Below, piece after piece: positions 6,692-13,393 of a stretch of DNA of 13,393 nt. The position numbers were made by a program, and so were the translations under genes. The stretch is from Sphingobacteriales bacterium. Lineage in GTDB: Bacteria > Bacteroidota > Bacteroidia > Chitinophagales > Chitinophagaceae. Where the stretch lies: contig JAHEFC010000046.1 of assembly GCA_024640385.1 (NCBI GenBank), positions 1,680 through 15,072 of the forward strand, given 5' to 3'. The notes under the pieces were generated by a model. It had not been told where the DNA came from. It made no database searches and saw only the letters and a list, made by a program, of their open reading frames with translations. Numbering within the stretch: the first letter of the stretch is position 1; the number at the start of each line of letters is the position of its first letter.

Positions 6692-7573
6692 ATGGTTTTA
6701 TATAATCCGAAAGAATGGATCTTCGCCATCTTCCGCTTTCATAAGGCAGATACATTTCGGACCCTGTTTTCTTCTTTGATCATCATATGCTTATACTCCT
6801 GGGGCATCGTTTACCTGGAAACTGAGTACCTCAAACTCGGAGAAACTGATCATGCAAAAAACATCACCATCATGCATTCCCTGCTCGGGTTTGCCATTTC
6901 CATGCTCCTGGTGTTCCGGACCAATACTGCGTATGAAAGATGGTGGGAAGGCCGAAAACTCTGGGGTTCACTGATCAACAACAGCCGTAACCTGGCCATC
7001 AAACTGAATGTGATGCTGGCCGGGGACAACCTGCATTCCCGTGGCTTTTTCCGGCAGATCATCCCGCTTTATGCTTTTGCACTGAGACGACATTTGCTGA
7101 AAGACACCACAAAATTTCAATTGGACGAACAACCCCACCCTGAATTACCGGACCTCGATTCACAGACGCACCTGCCAAACCGGTTGGCAGACAGTATGCT
7201 GAAAGAGATCCATAAACTCCACAAAACCGGCCAGATCAATGATATTGAAATGCTGATGCTGAATAATGAATGGCAGTCGTTCACCGATATCTGCGGTGCC
7301 TGTGAACGGATAAAAAACACGCCCATACCATTCAGCTATAGCGCGTTTATCAAGAAATTCATTTTTATTTATGTGATCACTATGCCCTTTGGATTCGCTA
7401 TCACCCTTGGACTCTATACCATCCCGATCACCGCATTCATGTTCTATGTTCTGGCAAGCCTGGAGCTGATCGCCGAGGAGATCGAAGATCCATTTGGGAA
7501 AGACAGCAATGACCTCCCTATGGAAAAGATCGCAGAGAATATAAAACACAATGTGAAAGAGATCATTTCCTGA
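6692..7573 (+). CDS. Bestrophin-family ion channel (UPF0187)
   Basis: This 293-residue membrane protein matches the bacterial bestrophin family, which form pentameric ion channels in the inner membrane. Visible are the N-terminal YNPKEW block and first transmembrane helix (about 23-43), a second hydrophobic helix (62-76) leading into the diagnostic FRTNTAYERWWEGRKLWG (75-92), the long cytoplasmic helical region, two further hydrophobic segments (about 221-256), and EEIEDPFG (262-269), which matches the region of the Ca-clasp in animal bestrophins and is strongly conserved. Characterised bacterial members conduct cations, so anion selectivity should not be assumed. The gene is complete, begins 37 bp after the isomerase gene with its own promoter candidate, and ends 20 bp before the convergent sulfatase gene. 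No functional tie to the neighbouring glycan genes is apparent. Confidence 0.92.
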   Translation: MVLYNPKEWIFAIFRFHKADTFRTLFSSLIIICLYSWGIVYLETEYLKLGETDHAKNITIMHSLLGFAISMLLVFRTNTAYERWWEGRKLWGSLINNSRNLAIKLNVMLAGDNLHSRGFFRQIIPLYAFALRRHLLKDTTKFQLDEQPHPELPDLDSQTHLPNRLADSMLKEIHKLHKTGQINDIEMLMLNNEWQSFTDICGACERIKNTPIPFSYSAFIKKFIFIYVITMPFGFAITLGLYTIPITAFMFYVLASLELIAEEIEDPFGKDSNDLPMEKIAENIKHNVKEIIS

Positions 7574-7593
7574 ATAAAGGTTTGAATCTGCTT

Positions 7594-9261
7594 TTAAAAG
7601 TTCTTCCTGTACACAGAATCGTAATGCCCCTTGTGGTCGTAAACATTATTATGTTTTGCATACTCCGCCCAGGCCTTAATCAGTTGCTCTTTGATGTCAG
7701 GGAATTTTGAAGACAGGTCGGTAGTTTCCCCCGGATCTGTTACAATATTGTAAAGCTCCCAGTTACCAGATCCCATCGGAACCGGCAGCCGAAGTATTTT
7801 CCAATCGCCTTTTATATAAGCCTTCATTTCAAACAATTCATACCCCATGCCATCTTCAGCATGTATGTTGACAGTATTCGACTGTAAAGTAGGAATCATT
7901 GATCTGCCGATCAAAGGATGGATCGGCTTGCCTTTGAATTGTTGAGGATAACTGGTCCCGGTAAGTTCAAGCAGGGTTGGCATAAGGTCAGTAACGTGAA
8001 CAAAGTTTTTATTCCATTGACCACCCATATTTTCCCCCGGCATTTTTACAATCAAGGGAGCCCTTATGCCACCTTCTGTTGTGAATGATTTAAAATAACG
8101 GAAAGGTGCCGAAGAAGCCCATGCCCATCCCGGACCCATTTCAATATAGGATCCCTTAAGACCACGATTGTCCATTGCATTATTAAACGTTCCCAGGTAT
8201 TCCCCGTCTTCATTGCCCGGATAAGAACTAGCCATGGCACCATTGGCTCCGTTGTCCGACATAAAAATGATCATGGTGTTCTCATACAAACCGGCCTTCT
8301 TTAAATATTCAAACACCCTGCCAATGCTCATATCCATATAATCCAGCATAGCAGCATAAACCTCCATATCCCTTGCATATTCTGCTTTATGTTCAGGAGT
8401 TAAGCTGTTCCATTTTTTAACAGAGGGGTTGGGTAATGACTTCACATCTTGTGGCATAATGCCAAGTGCTTTCAGGTTATTCAGGCGCTGAACCCAAAGC
8501 GAGTCCCAGCCCATATCGAATTTGCCCTTGTATTTATCAATATACTCCTTAGGTGCATGTAAGGGATCATGTACAGCAGTGTAAGAAAGAAACGCAAAAA
8601 ATGGTTTCTCGTCGGATTGATCTCTTTCAATAAACTGGATCAGTGAATCAGTATAATTTCTTGATGAATAAAAATCCTCTGGAGGTTCAATGGCTTTTGC
8701 ATTCCTTGAATATTCCATCTTCTGCGGCGGCGCCAGTGGTTTTCTGTCGTTCCAATGACTGCCGCCCCCTGTTCCCAGGATAAATGTCTGTTCAAACCCG
8801 CGGTCAAAGGGATCTTGCCCTGCATGATCTCCTAAATGCCATTTACCTACAATGTATGTATGGTAATTATTATCCCTCAATAACTCGGGAATGGTTGCCA
8901 CCTGGTCACTCAATGCCGCTGAATAACCCGGCAAATGCTGATCGTGCAATGCAGGATAATCCATCTCACCCATAATACCCAACCCCGCCACATGATTGTC
9001 GTTGCCCGTAAGCATGGCCGATCTTGTTGGAGAACAGGTTGGCAATACATGGAAATTGGAAAACAACATGCCCTGTTTGCCCAATTCATCCAATACCGGT
9101 GTATTGATATTCCCTCCAAATGAACCTATATCACTATAACCCAGATCGTCGGCAACGATCAGTAAAATGTTTGGTTTTCTTACAGCGGCTTCCTTCTTCT
9201 CTTGCTGGTTACATGCAGAACATGCAAGAGCCAGTAAAATGTAAAAAATAAATATTCTCAT
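7594..9261 (-). CDS. Arylsulfatase, PAS-like (S1_4-type), probable lipoprotein
   Basis: This 555-residue sulfatase belongs to the alkaline phosphatase superfamily. The signal ends ALACSACNQQ, with Cys14 or Cys17 as a possible lipidation site; neither is an ideal lipobox. Mature features are the metal-binding VADDLGYSDIG (D38, D39), the C76-S-P-T-R80 motif whose Cys is converted to formylglycine, TGNDNHVAGLG, GKWHLG (K140, H142), AVHDPLHAP (H231), MSDNGANG (D336, N337) and K391. The GYSDIGSFGG and CSPTRS-LTG-D-HVAG-G patterns match Pseudomonas aeruginosa AtsA-like enzymes (SulfAtlas S1_4), which cleave sulfate esters by hydrolysis. The natural substrate could be a sulfated sugar or an aryl sulfate. 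The required maturase (anSME or FGE) is not in the window. The stop is convergent with the bestrophin gene; upstream, 176 bp separate it from the peroxidase gene on the same strand. Confidence 0.93.
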   Translation of the reverse strand: MRIFIFYILLALACSACNQQEKKEAAVRKPNILLIVADDLGYSDIGSFGGNINTPVLDELGKQGMLFSNFHVLPTCSPTRSAMLTGNDNHVAGLGIMGEMDYPALHDQHLPGYSAALSDQVATIPELLRDNNYHTYIVGKWHLGDHAGQDPFDRGFEQTFILGTGGGSHWNDRKPLAPPQKMEYSRNAKAIEPPEDFYSSRNYTDSLIQFIERDQSDEKPFFAFLSYTAVHDPLHAPKEYIDKYKGKFDMGWDSLWVQRLNNLKALGIMPQDVKSLPNPSVKKWNSLTPEHKAEYARDMEVYAAMLDYMDMSIGRVFEYLKKAGLYENTMIIFMSDNGANGAMASSYPGNEDGEYLGTFNNAMDNRGLKGSYIEMGPGWAWASSAPFRYFKSFTTEGGIRAPLIVKMPGENMGGQWNKNFVHVTDLMPTLLELTGTSYPQQFKGKPIHPLIGRSMIPTLQSNTVNIHAEDGMGYELFEMKAYIKGDWKILRLPVPMGSGNWELYNIVTDPGETTDLSSKFPDIKEQLIKAWAEYAKHNNVYDHKGHYDSVYRKNF

Positions 9262-9437
9262 CGTAAAATGGTGCCCGGATTAATACCGTACACGGGAGGA
9301 AAGTTATCCAAAATATCGGCCGGAATAAAAAATCGCATTATTAAAGATTGTTGGTTCATTTCTTCAACCGGATGATATTGTTGATCGGATCTGGAATGGA
9401 ATACATATCGATGAGCCTGCAGTATCTGACTAATGCA
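9262..9437 (-). other. Intergenic region between sulfatase and peroxidase genes
   Basis: This 176-bp region holds the 5' leader of the sulfatase gene and most of a possible small ORF (listed separately). On the minus strand ATATTTTGG lies at 9308-9316, 46 bp before the sulfatase start, and the same 9-mer lies upstream of the peroxidase gene (10667-10675). It partly resembles the -7 consensus, but no -33 element is properly placed. No terminator hairpin with a T-run was found. Confidence 0.4.
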
Positions 9438-9508
9438 TCATAGTTTTCTTGCAATATATCCTCCAACGGGAAGCCCGCTGGGAACTGATGCCGGGATCTT
9501 CCTGTCAT
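9356..9508 (-). CDS. Possible small ORF (50 codons) overlapping the peroxidase 3' end
   Basis: On the minus strand an ATG at 9506-9508 opens 50 codons to a TGA at 9356-9358, overlapping the last 71 bp of the peroxidase gene in another frame. The first 15 residues are ordinary out-of-frame translation of the peroxidase. The part beyond (LEDILQENYDALVRYCRLID, then MYSIPDPINNIIRLKK) has a protein-like composition with balanced charge and a predicted helix. No family is recognised. It could be a genuine small protein, the remnant of a lost gene fused by deletion to the end of the peroxidase gene, or chance; a run this short without stops is not statistically remarkable. A start nearer the peroxidase stop (TTG at 9461-9463, just after GGAGG-like bases) is also possible. 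Confidence 0.25.
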   Translation of the reverse strand: MTGRSRHQFPAGFPLEDILQENYDALVRYCRLIDMYSIPDPINNIIRLKK

Positions 9509-10640
9509 AATCCGGGTCGTTCAGCGTATTCAGAAATTCCACGATCCTGGAGATATCCCTGAATTCCACCCTCACCATTTTTGCCAATGTGTCCAGTGCA
9601 TCAGGCTGTACATGCCGGGTCCTCAAACTCGTGCCCCTAAGGTCTTCATAAAAAGAAAGCACATCGTCAAGCTTTGCAATTTTACCGCTATGCATATAGG
9701 GAGCTGTAAATCTAAGGTTGCGTAAAGACGGAGTCCTGAAAGCAAAACCACCTTGGAAACCTGAATCTACATCAGTTCTTTTGTCGGCATCAGGAGCCGC
9801 AATCACATGAACTTTAAAATCAGAAAGCATGGGGCCGCTATGACATCTTGCACAACCAGCATTCAGAAAAAGCTCCATTCCTTCCTTTTCCCCCGCACTC
9901 AATTTTGTCTCATCGCCGCGCATATACTGGTCAAACCTTGAATTATTGGCTACTAATGTTCTTTCAAAACAAGCCATCGCTTTGGCAAGATCTTCTTCAT
10001 TGATCACGCCGTTATTATCAAATGATTTTTTAAATCTTTCTCTATATTCCGGAATAGCATTCAACCTATGCAGAACACCATCGATCACTTTATCTTCCCT
10101 GATATTCAACCCCCGCATTTCTTCCAGCTGACGGATAGGATGTAAACTTTGGTCTTCCAAACTTTTCGCCCGCAGGTCCCAGAACATAGGCGCATTGGCG
10201 GGATCATAATCTCCATTTACATCAATGCCATTGAAGCCCGTATTTAAGATCGACTGGGAATTTCTTTTTGTAAATGGGATCTTGCCCTGGCTCACAAAAC
10301 TCCGCTGCATTCCCAGGCCCTTGCCGCCAACGCCAATGGAGAGTTCAATACTTTCAGCATATCCAAAATCAGGGTGATGGCAGGTGGCACAGCTCACATC
10401 TTTTTCGCCCGATAAAACCGGATCGTAGAATAATAACCTGCCCAGTTCTGCTTTTTCTGCCGAATAGGGATTATCGTCAGGATGCTTCACCGTTGCCGGT
10501 AACGCTACAATCGTACCCCGATCCGCTTCTTTTTTCTTTTTCCGGGCGGGCTCCTTATCAACCGACTGGGTGCATGCCATTACGAAGAACGAAATTGCTC
10601 CCGCAACACTGATCGCTACTAAATATGACCTGGACCACAT
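9438..10640 (-). CDS. Di-heme cytochrome c peroxidase / MauG-family lipoprotein
   Basis: This 400-residue protein has a lipoprotein signal (hydrophobic stretch ending FFVMAC, lipidation at Cys23) followed by a Lys-rich linker, so it is anchored facing the periplasm or cell surface. It carries two c-type heme sites, C84-A-T-C-H88 and C263-A-R-C-H267, in the spacing of bacterial di-heme cytochrome c peroxidases. Family landmarks include LGRLLFYDPVLSG (66-78), RNSQSILN (126-133), FWDLRAKSLEDQ (153-164) and APYMHSGKI. Members reduce hydrogen peroxide with electrons from small cytochromes; MauG-like members instead oxidise proteins or organic substrates, and sequence alone does not separate them here. 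The C-terminus IPASVPSGLPVGGYI is the usual ending of Bacteroidota homologues, so the gene is complete. It is divergent from GH95, 86 bp away. No partner cytochrome gene is nearby. Confidence 0.93.
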   Translation of the reverse strand: MWSRSYLVAISVAGAISFFVMACTQSVDKEPARKKKKEADRGTIVALPATVKHPDDNPYSAEKAELGRLLFYDPVLSGEKDVSCATCHHPDFGYAESIELSIGVGGKGLGMQRSFVSQGKIPFTKRNSQSILNTGFNGIDVNGDYDPANAPMFWDLRAKSLEDQSLHPIRQLEEMRGLNIREDKVIDGVLHRLNAIPEYRERFKKSFDNNGVINEEDLAKAMACFERTLVANNSRFDQYMRGDETKLSAGEKEGMELFLNAGCARCHSGPMLSDFKVHVIAAPDADKRTDVDSGFQGGFAFRTPSLRNLRFTAPYMHSGKIAKLDDVLSFYEDLRGTSLRTRHVQPDALDTLAKMVRVEFRDISRIVEFLNTLNDPDYDRKIPASVPSGLPVGGYIARKL

Positions 10641-10726
10641 GCCCTCAAATTAAGAAATTAAAACAGCCAAAATATGATTCAACGCATCAATGATCGCCAT
10701 GCCCTTTTATTACATAAATTGAAGGC
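10641..10726. promoter_or_regulatory. Divergent intergenic region, peroxidase / GH95
   Basis: The 86 bp must hold the 5' signals of both flanking genes. Minus-strand candidates are ATATTTTGG (10667-10675) and TTAATTTG (10646-10653, 7 of 8 to TAnnTTTG but almost touching the start codon). Toward GH95, an imperfect inverted repeat CATGCC(C)TT / AAGGCATG (10698-10706 and 10722-10729, 15-base loop, one bulged C) includes the GH95 ATG in its right arm. If transcription starts upstream of 10698, this hairpin could occlude the start codon. No strong -33/-7 pair was recognised. Confidence 0.35.
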
Positions 10727-13159
10727 ATGAGAAAGTGTTCCTTATTTGGTTTTCTACTGCTCCTGTTTATTTCGCAGGCCTATGCACAAAAAGATCTGCC
10801 TTTAAAAATATGGTACGATCGTCCTGCTGACGCTTCCGTGAAAGACAAAGCCACCGGCTGGGACAATAACCCTGAATGGCTCAGGGCCATGCCCGTGGGG
10901 AATGGATTTATGGGGGCCATGATTTTCGGCGATGTAAAAAAAGAGCGGCTGCAGCTCAATGAAAAAAGCCTTTGGTCAGGCAGCCCCAATGATGAAAACA
11001 ATCCCGATGCTTTTGCCGCACTCGCTGAGATCAGGAAACTACTTTTTGAAGGCAAATACAAAGAAGCTACTGCGCTTACGCTGAAAACGCAGGTATGCAA
11101 AGGGCCCGGATCCGGCCAGGGTAATGGCGCAGATGTGCCCTATGGTACCTACCAGACATTGGGTGATCTATGGCTGGAATTTGACAGGAAGTCGGACTAC
11201 AGCAACTATCGCCGTGAACTGGATCTGCAACGCAGTGTGGCAACTATTACTTATTTACAGGATGGCATAACATTTAAGCGCGAAATATTTGCAAGCTTTC
11301 CTGACAGGGCTATTGTGATCAGGCTGACTGCCGATAAAAAATCATCGATCAGTTTAACCGCCCAAATGGATCGCAGGGAAAGGTTCTCATTGTCATCATC
11401 ATCAGATCATCTCATCATGTCCGGAACTATGAAAGATGGAAAGGGTGGAGAAGGTATGAAATACGCAGCCCGACTTAAAGCCATTACAAAAGGTGGAACC
11501 CAAAATATTTCTGATGCGGGCATCAGTATCAAAAATGCTGATGAGGTGGTCATGATCCTCACTGCATCGACTGATTACAAGCTGGATTACCCCGCTTACA
11601 AAGGATCAGATCCATTAAATACCTCTCTCAGCCAATTGCAGAAAGCATCGGTTCAATCCTATGACCAACTGCTCAAAAAACATGTCAGTGATTATCGCGC
11701 ACTGTTCAGTAAAGTCAGTTTAAATATTTCCGGTATCAGCGCAGATACCATACCCACTGACCGGAGACTGGCCAACCAGAAAAATGCAGACGATCTGCAC
11801 CTCCAGGAACTGTATTTTCAATTCGGCCGATACCTGCTGATCTCTTCTTCAAGGGCCGGCAGTCTCCCTGCAAATCTCCAGGGCCTATGGGCGAATACCA
11901 TTCAAACCCCCTGGAATGGAGATTATCATACCGATATTAATATTCAGATGAACTATTGGCCGGCAGACCTCACCAACCTTTCGGAATGTCACGGCCCCTT
12001 GACCGACCTGATAGAATCATTGGTAAAACCAGGAACAAAAACTGCCAGTGTTCAATACAAAGCAAAGGGATGGTGTGTGCATCCCATCACCAACGTGTGG
12101 GGATTCACGGCTCCCGGTGAACATCCGAGCTGGGGAATGCATCTTGGTGCCGGGGCCTGGCTATGCCAGCATTTGTGGGAGCACTTTACATTCAATCCCG
12201 ACAAAAAATACCTGGAAAGGGTTTACCCCATCATGCTGGAATCGGCCCGCTTTTACCTGGACTGGCTGGTGAAAGATCCGGCAAACGGTAAATGGGTTTC
12301 AGGTCCTGCTGCTTCGCCTGAAAATTCTTTCAAAGCACCCGATGGTTCCATAGCACAGATCACGATGGGGCCTTCGCACGATCAGGAAGTGATCAAAGAG
12401 CTCTTTGAAAATGTGATGAATGCGGGTAATGTGCTGCAAAGAAAAGATCCTACACTTGATCAAATTAGAAATGTGATCAAAGAGATGGCCCTTCCTCAAA
12501 TTGGGCCCGATGGAAGGTTGATGGAATGGAGAGAACCATTTGAAGAGACGGAACCAACGCACAGGCATGTATCACATCTTTACATGCTATATCCCGGAAA
12601 ATCCATTGACCCGGGAAAAACACCACAACTGGCCCTGGCTGCAAGGAAAAGCCTCGATGCAAGAACAGATATTGGAACCGGCTGGTCGCTGGCCTGGAAA
12701 ATTAATTTCTGGGCAAGATTGAAAGATGGTGAACGCGCTTACCAACTTTTAAAAAATCTACTAAACCCCGTTGACAATTACGGGATCAACATGTCCAATG
12801 CAGGAGGCACATACGCGAATCTTTTTTGTGGACATCCCCCATTCCAGATCGATGGAAATTTCGGGGGTACTGCCGGCATCGCCGAGATGATCTTGCAGAG
12901 TCATTTGGAAGAAGACGGTGTGCATGTGCTGCAAATTTTGCCTGCTCTACCCCGCGCCTGGGCCAATGGTGAGGTCCGGGGTCTCAAAGCCCGGGGAGGT
13001 TTTGAAGTGAATATTTCCTGGAAAAATGGAGTGATGGAAAAATGTGAAGTGAGATCGCTGGCAGGGAATGATCTTAAAATGAGTTACGAAGGAAAGACCG
13101 GCAGTATGCCTACCAGGGCAGGAAAGACCTATTCCTTCACCCCGGCTTCGTTCCGGTAA
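10727..13159 (+). CDS. Secreted GH95 family alpha-L-fucosidase
   Basis: This complete 810-residue glycoside hydrolase has a Sec signal (cleavage AYA-Q21). The layout is that of GH95: an N-terminal beta-sandwich starting [11 protein letters not shown] and [18 protein letters not shown] (about 54-71), then an (alpha/alpha)6 barrel, then a small C-terminal beta domain with ILPALPRAW. Catalytic regions by analogy with Bifidobacterium AfcA are H401-T-D403-I-N405 in the motif ending QMNYWPA, the general acid E600 in RLMEWREPF, and D709 in [16 protein letters not shown]. AfcA has Asn where Asp403 sits; His401, reported to favour fucose over L-galactose, is kept. The expected reaction is inverting release of alpha-1,2-linked L-fucose from glycans, in the periplasm or outside. 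The nearby sulfatase fits a fucose-containing, perhaps sulfated, glycan. A weak 7-bp stem (13153-13159 with 13180-13186) lies at the stop. Confidence 0.95.
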   Translation: MRKCSLFGFLLLLFISQAYAQKDLPLKIWYDRPADASVKDKATGWDNNPEWLRAMPVGNGFMGAMIFGDVKKERLQLNEKSLWSGSPNDENNPDAFAALAEIRKLLFEGKYKEATALTLKTQVCKGPGSGQGNGADVPYGTYQTLGDLWLEFDRKSDYSNYRRELDLQRSVATITYLQDGITFKREIFASFPDRAIVIRLTADKKSSISLTAQMDRRERFSLSSSSDHLIMSGTMKDGKGGEGMKYAARLKAITKGGTQNISDAGISIKNADEVVMILTASTDYKLDYPAYKGSDPLNTSLSQLQKASVQSYDQLLKKHVSDYRALFSKVSLNISGISADTIPTDRRLANQKNADDLHLQELYFQFGRYLLISSSRAGSLPANLQGLWANTIQTPWNGDYHTDINIQMNYWPADLTNLSECHGPLTDLIESLVKPGTKTASVQYKAKGWCVHPITNVWGFTAPGEHPSWGMHLGAGAWLCQHLWEHFTFNPDKKYLERVYPIMLESARFYLDWLVKDPANGKWVSGPAASPENSFKAPDGSIAQITMGPSHDQEVIKELFENVMNAGNVLQRKDPTLDQIRNVIKEMALPQIGPDGRLMEWREPFEETEPTHRHVSHLYMLYPGKSIDPGKTPQLALAARKSLDARTDIGTGWSLAWKINFWARLKDGERAYQLLKNLLNPVDNYGINMSNAGGTYANLFCGHPPFQIDGNFGGTAGIAEMILQSHLEEDGVHVLQILPALPRAWANGEVRGLKARGGFEVNISWKNGVMEKCEVRSLAGNDLKMSYEGKTGSMPTRAGKTYSFTPASFR

Positions 13160-13218
13160 ACTATTCCGGCTAAAAAACGTTACCGGTACTGGGATAATTT
13201 TTCCAGCACGGAACACCT

Positions 13219-13226
13219 TATTTTTA
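13219..13226 (+). promoter_or_regulatory. Candidate -7 element before the S9 peptidase gene
   Basis: TATTTTTA matches 7 of 8 positions of TAnnTTTG and lies 25 bp before the ATG at 13252, a reasonable position. The expected -33 site shows only an AT-rich stretch (13196-13202) without TTG. The remainder of the 92-bp gap holds an 8-bp palindrome TACCGGTA (13181-13188) and no recognisable gene. Confidence 0.3.
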
Positions 13227-13251
13227 TAGCACCAGAACAATTACCAACTGT

Positions 13252-13393
13252 ATGAGAAAATCAATTGTATTTATTTCTTTTTTATTCTTTGTTTCTACAG
13301 CCTTTGCCCAAACTGTGGCTAAACGGCTGATCAGCCCGGAAGATATTTACCGCATGAAGTCAATAGGGAGCCCAAAGATCTCTCCCGACGGTA
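13252..13393 (+). CDS. Exported S9-family peptidase (prolyl oligopeptidase type), N-terminal fragment
   Basis: Only the first 47 codons are in the window. A Sec signal peptide (MRKSIVFIS, hydrophobic core, cleavage TAFA-Q20) is followed by KRLISPEDIYRMKSIGSPKI and SPDG. This matches the conserved beginning of Bacteroidota S9 peptidases (LTPEDLYRLKRVSDPQVSPDG-like), in which a WD40-like beta-propeller precedes a C-terminal alpha/beta-hydrolase domain. Full-length members are about 650-950 residues and cleave peptides or acyl-amino acids in the periplasm. The catalytic triad is outside the window, so activity and completeness cannot be judged. The gene follows GH95 by 92 bp on the same strand and has its own weak promoter candidate, so a functional link to GH95 is uncertain. 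Confidence 0.75.
   Translation, partial: MRKSIVFISFLFFVSTAFAQTVAKRLISPEDIYRMKSIGSPKISPDG

Noticed and set aside
7160..7549. Open frame of 129 codons on the minus strand inside the bestrophin gene
   Set aside because: It is fully antisense to a well-supported bestrophin gene and has no recognisable motif or independent start signal.
7591..7600. Palindrome CTTTTAAAAG between the convergent bestrophin and sulfatase stops, as a terminator
   Set aside because: The stem would be all A-T except the end pairs, with no loop or following T-run, so it is not a credible intrinsic terminator.
9438..9470. Frameshift truncating the cytochrome c peroxidase C-terminus
   Set aside because: The frame ends in SGLPVGGYI, the normal end of Bacteroidota homologues, so the gene appears complete despite the protein-like sequence in the next frame.
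13153..13202. Hairpin CCGGTAA / TTACCGG at the GH95 stop followed by a T-run, as a terminator
   Set aside because: The stem is only 7 bp, the loop is 20 bases and the T-run starts 11 bases after the stem, so the structure is too weak to call.
1..13393. CRISPR array, tRNA/rRNA gene, insertion sequence or phage module
   Set aside because: No spaced direct repeats, no tRNA cloverleaf or rRNA sequence, and no transposase or integrase motif were seen in the reading frames.

Overview
The window looks like chromosomal DNA from a member of the Bacteroidota, most probably the Chitinophagaceae or close relatives. This is inference, not a database match. It rests on moderate GC content, exported proteins that start with Gln after signal cleavage (AQ at the cleavage site), a perfect TAnnTTTG promoter element before the bestrophin gene, few Shine-Dalgarno sequences, and gene families typical of glycan-degrading Bacteroidota (GH95, PAS-like sulfatase, Tat-exported Gfo/Idh/MocA proteins, a cytochrome c peroxidase ending in SGLPVGG). 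No RNA gene, insertion sequence, phage gene or CRISPR array was seen, and no gap between genes exceeds 180 bp.

Layout. Positions 1-2579 (minus strand) form a tight unit read right to left: a Tat-exported Gfo/Idh/MocA-like protein, then after 6 bp a polytopic DUF418/YeiB-type membrane protein, then after 50 bp an exported protein cut by the window edge. A 138-bp divergent intergenic region, carrying a perfect 14-bp palindrome, separates it from a plus-strand series at 2718-6654: a GNAT acetyltransferase translationally coupled (ATGA) to an ACT-domain protein, an exported beta-lactamase-fold serine hydrolase, a second Gfo/Idh/MocA oxidoreductase without a signal peptide, and a Tat-exported xylose-isomerase-like TIM barrel protein. 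A bestrophin-type channel gene (6692-7573) with its own promoter candidate follows.

At 7594-10640 (minus) lie a PAS-like lipoprotein arylsulfatase and a lipoprotein di-heme cytochrome c peroxidase. A possible 50-codon reading frame overlaps the 3' end of the peroxidase gene. Divergent from the peroxidase is a complete secreted GH95 alpha-L-fucosidase (10727-13159). The start of an exported S9-family peptidase runs off the right edge.

How the genes may work together. Sulfatase plus GH95 fucosidase suggests attack on fucose-containing, possibly sulfated, glycans, but there is no SusC/SusD pair, regulator or sulfatase-maturation gene here, so this is not a recognisable complete PUL. The Gfo/Idh plus TIM-barrel pair resembles the oxidoreductase and epimerase/isomerase pairs that act through 3-keto sugars (E. 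coli YcjS/YcjR type). The most unusual points are a Gfo/Idh protein lacking the canonical GxGxxG motif, a 7-bp tandem repeat inside the other Gfo/Idh gene, an Asn-to-Asp change in the GH95 active-site signature, and the palindrome between the two divergent units.
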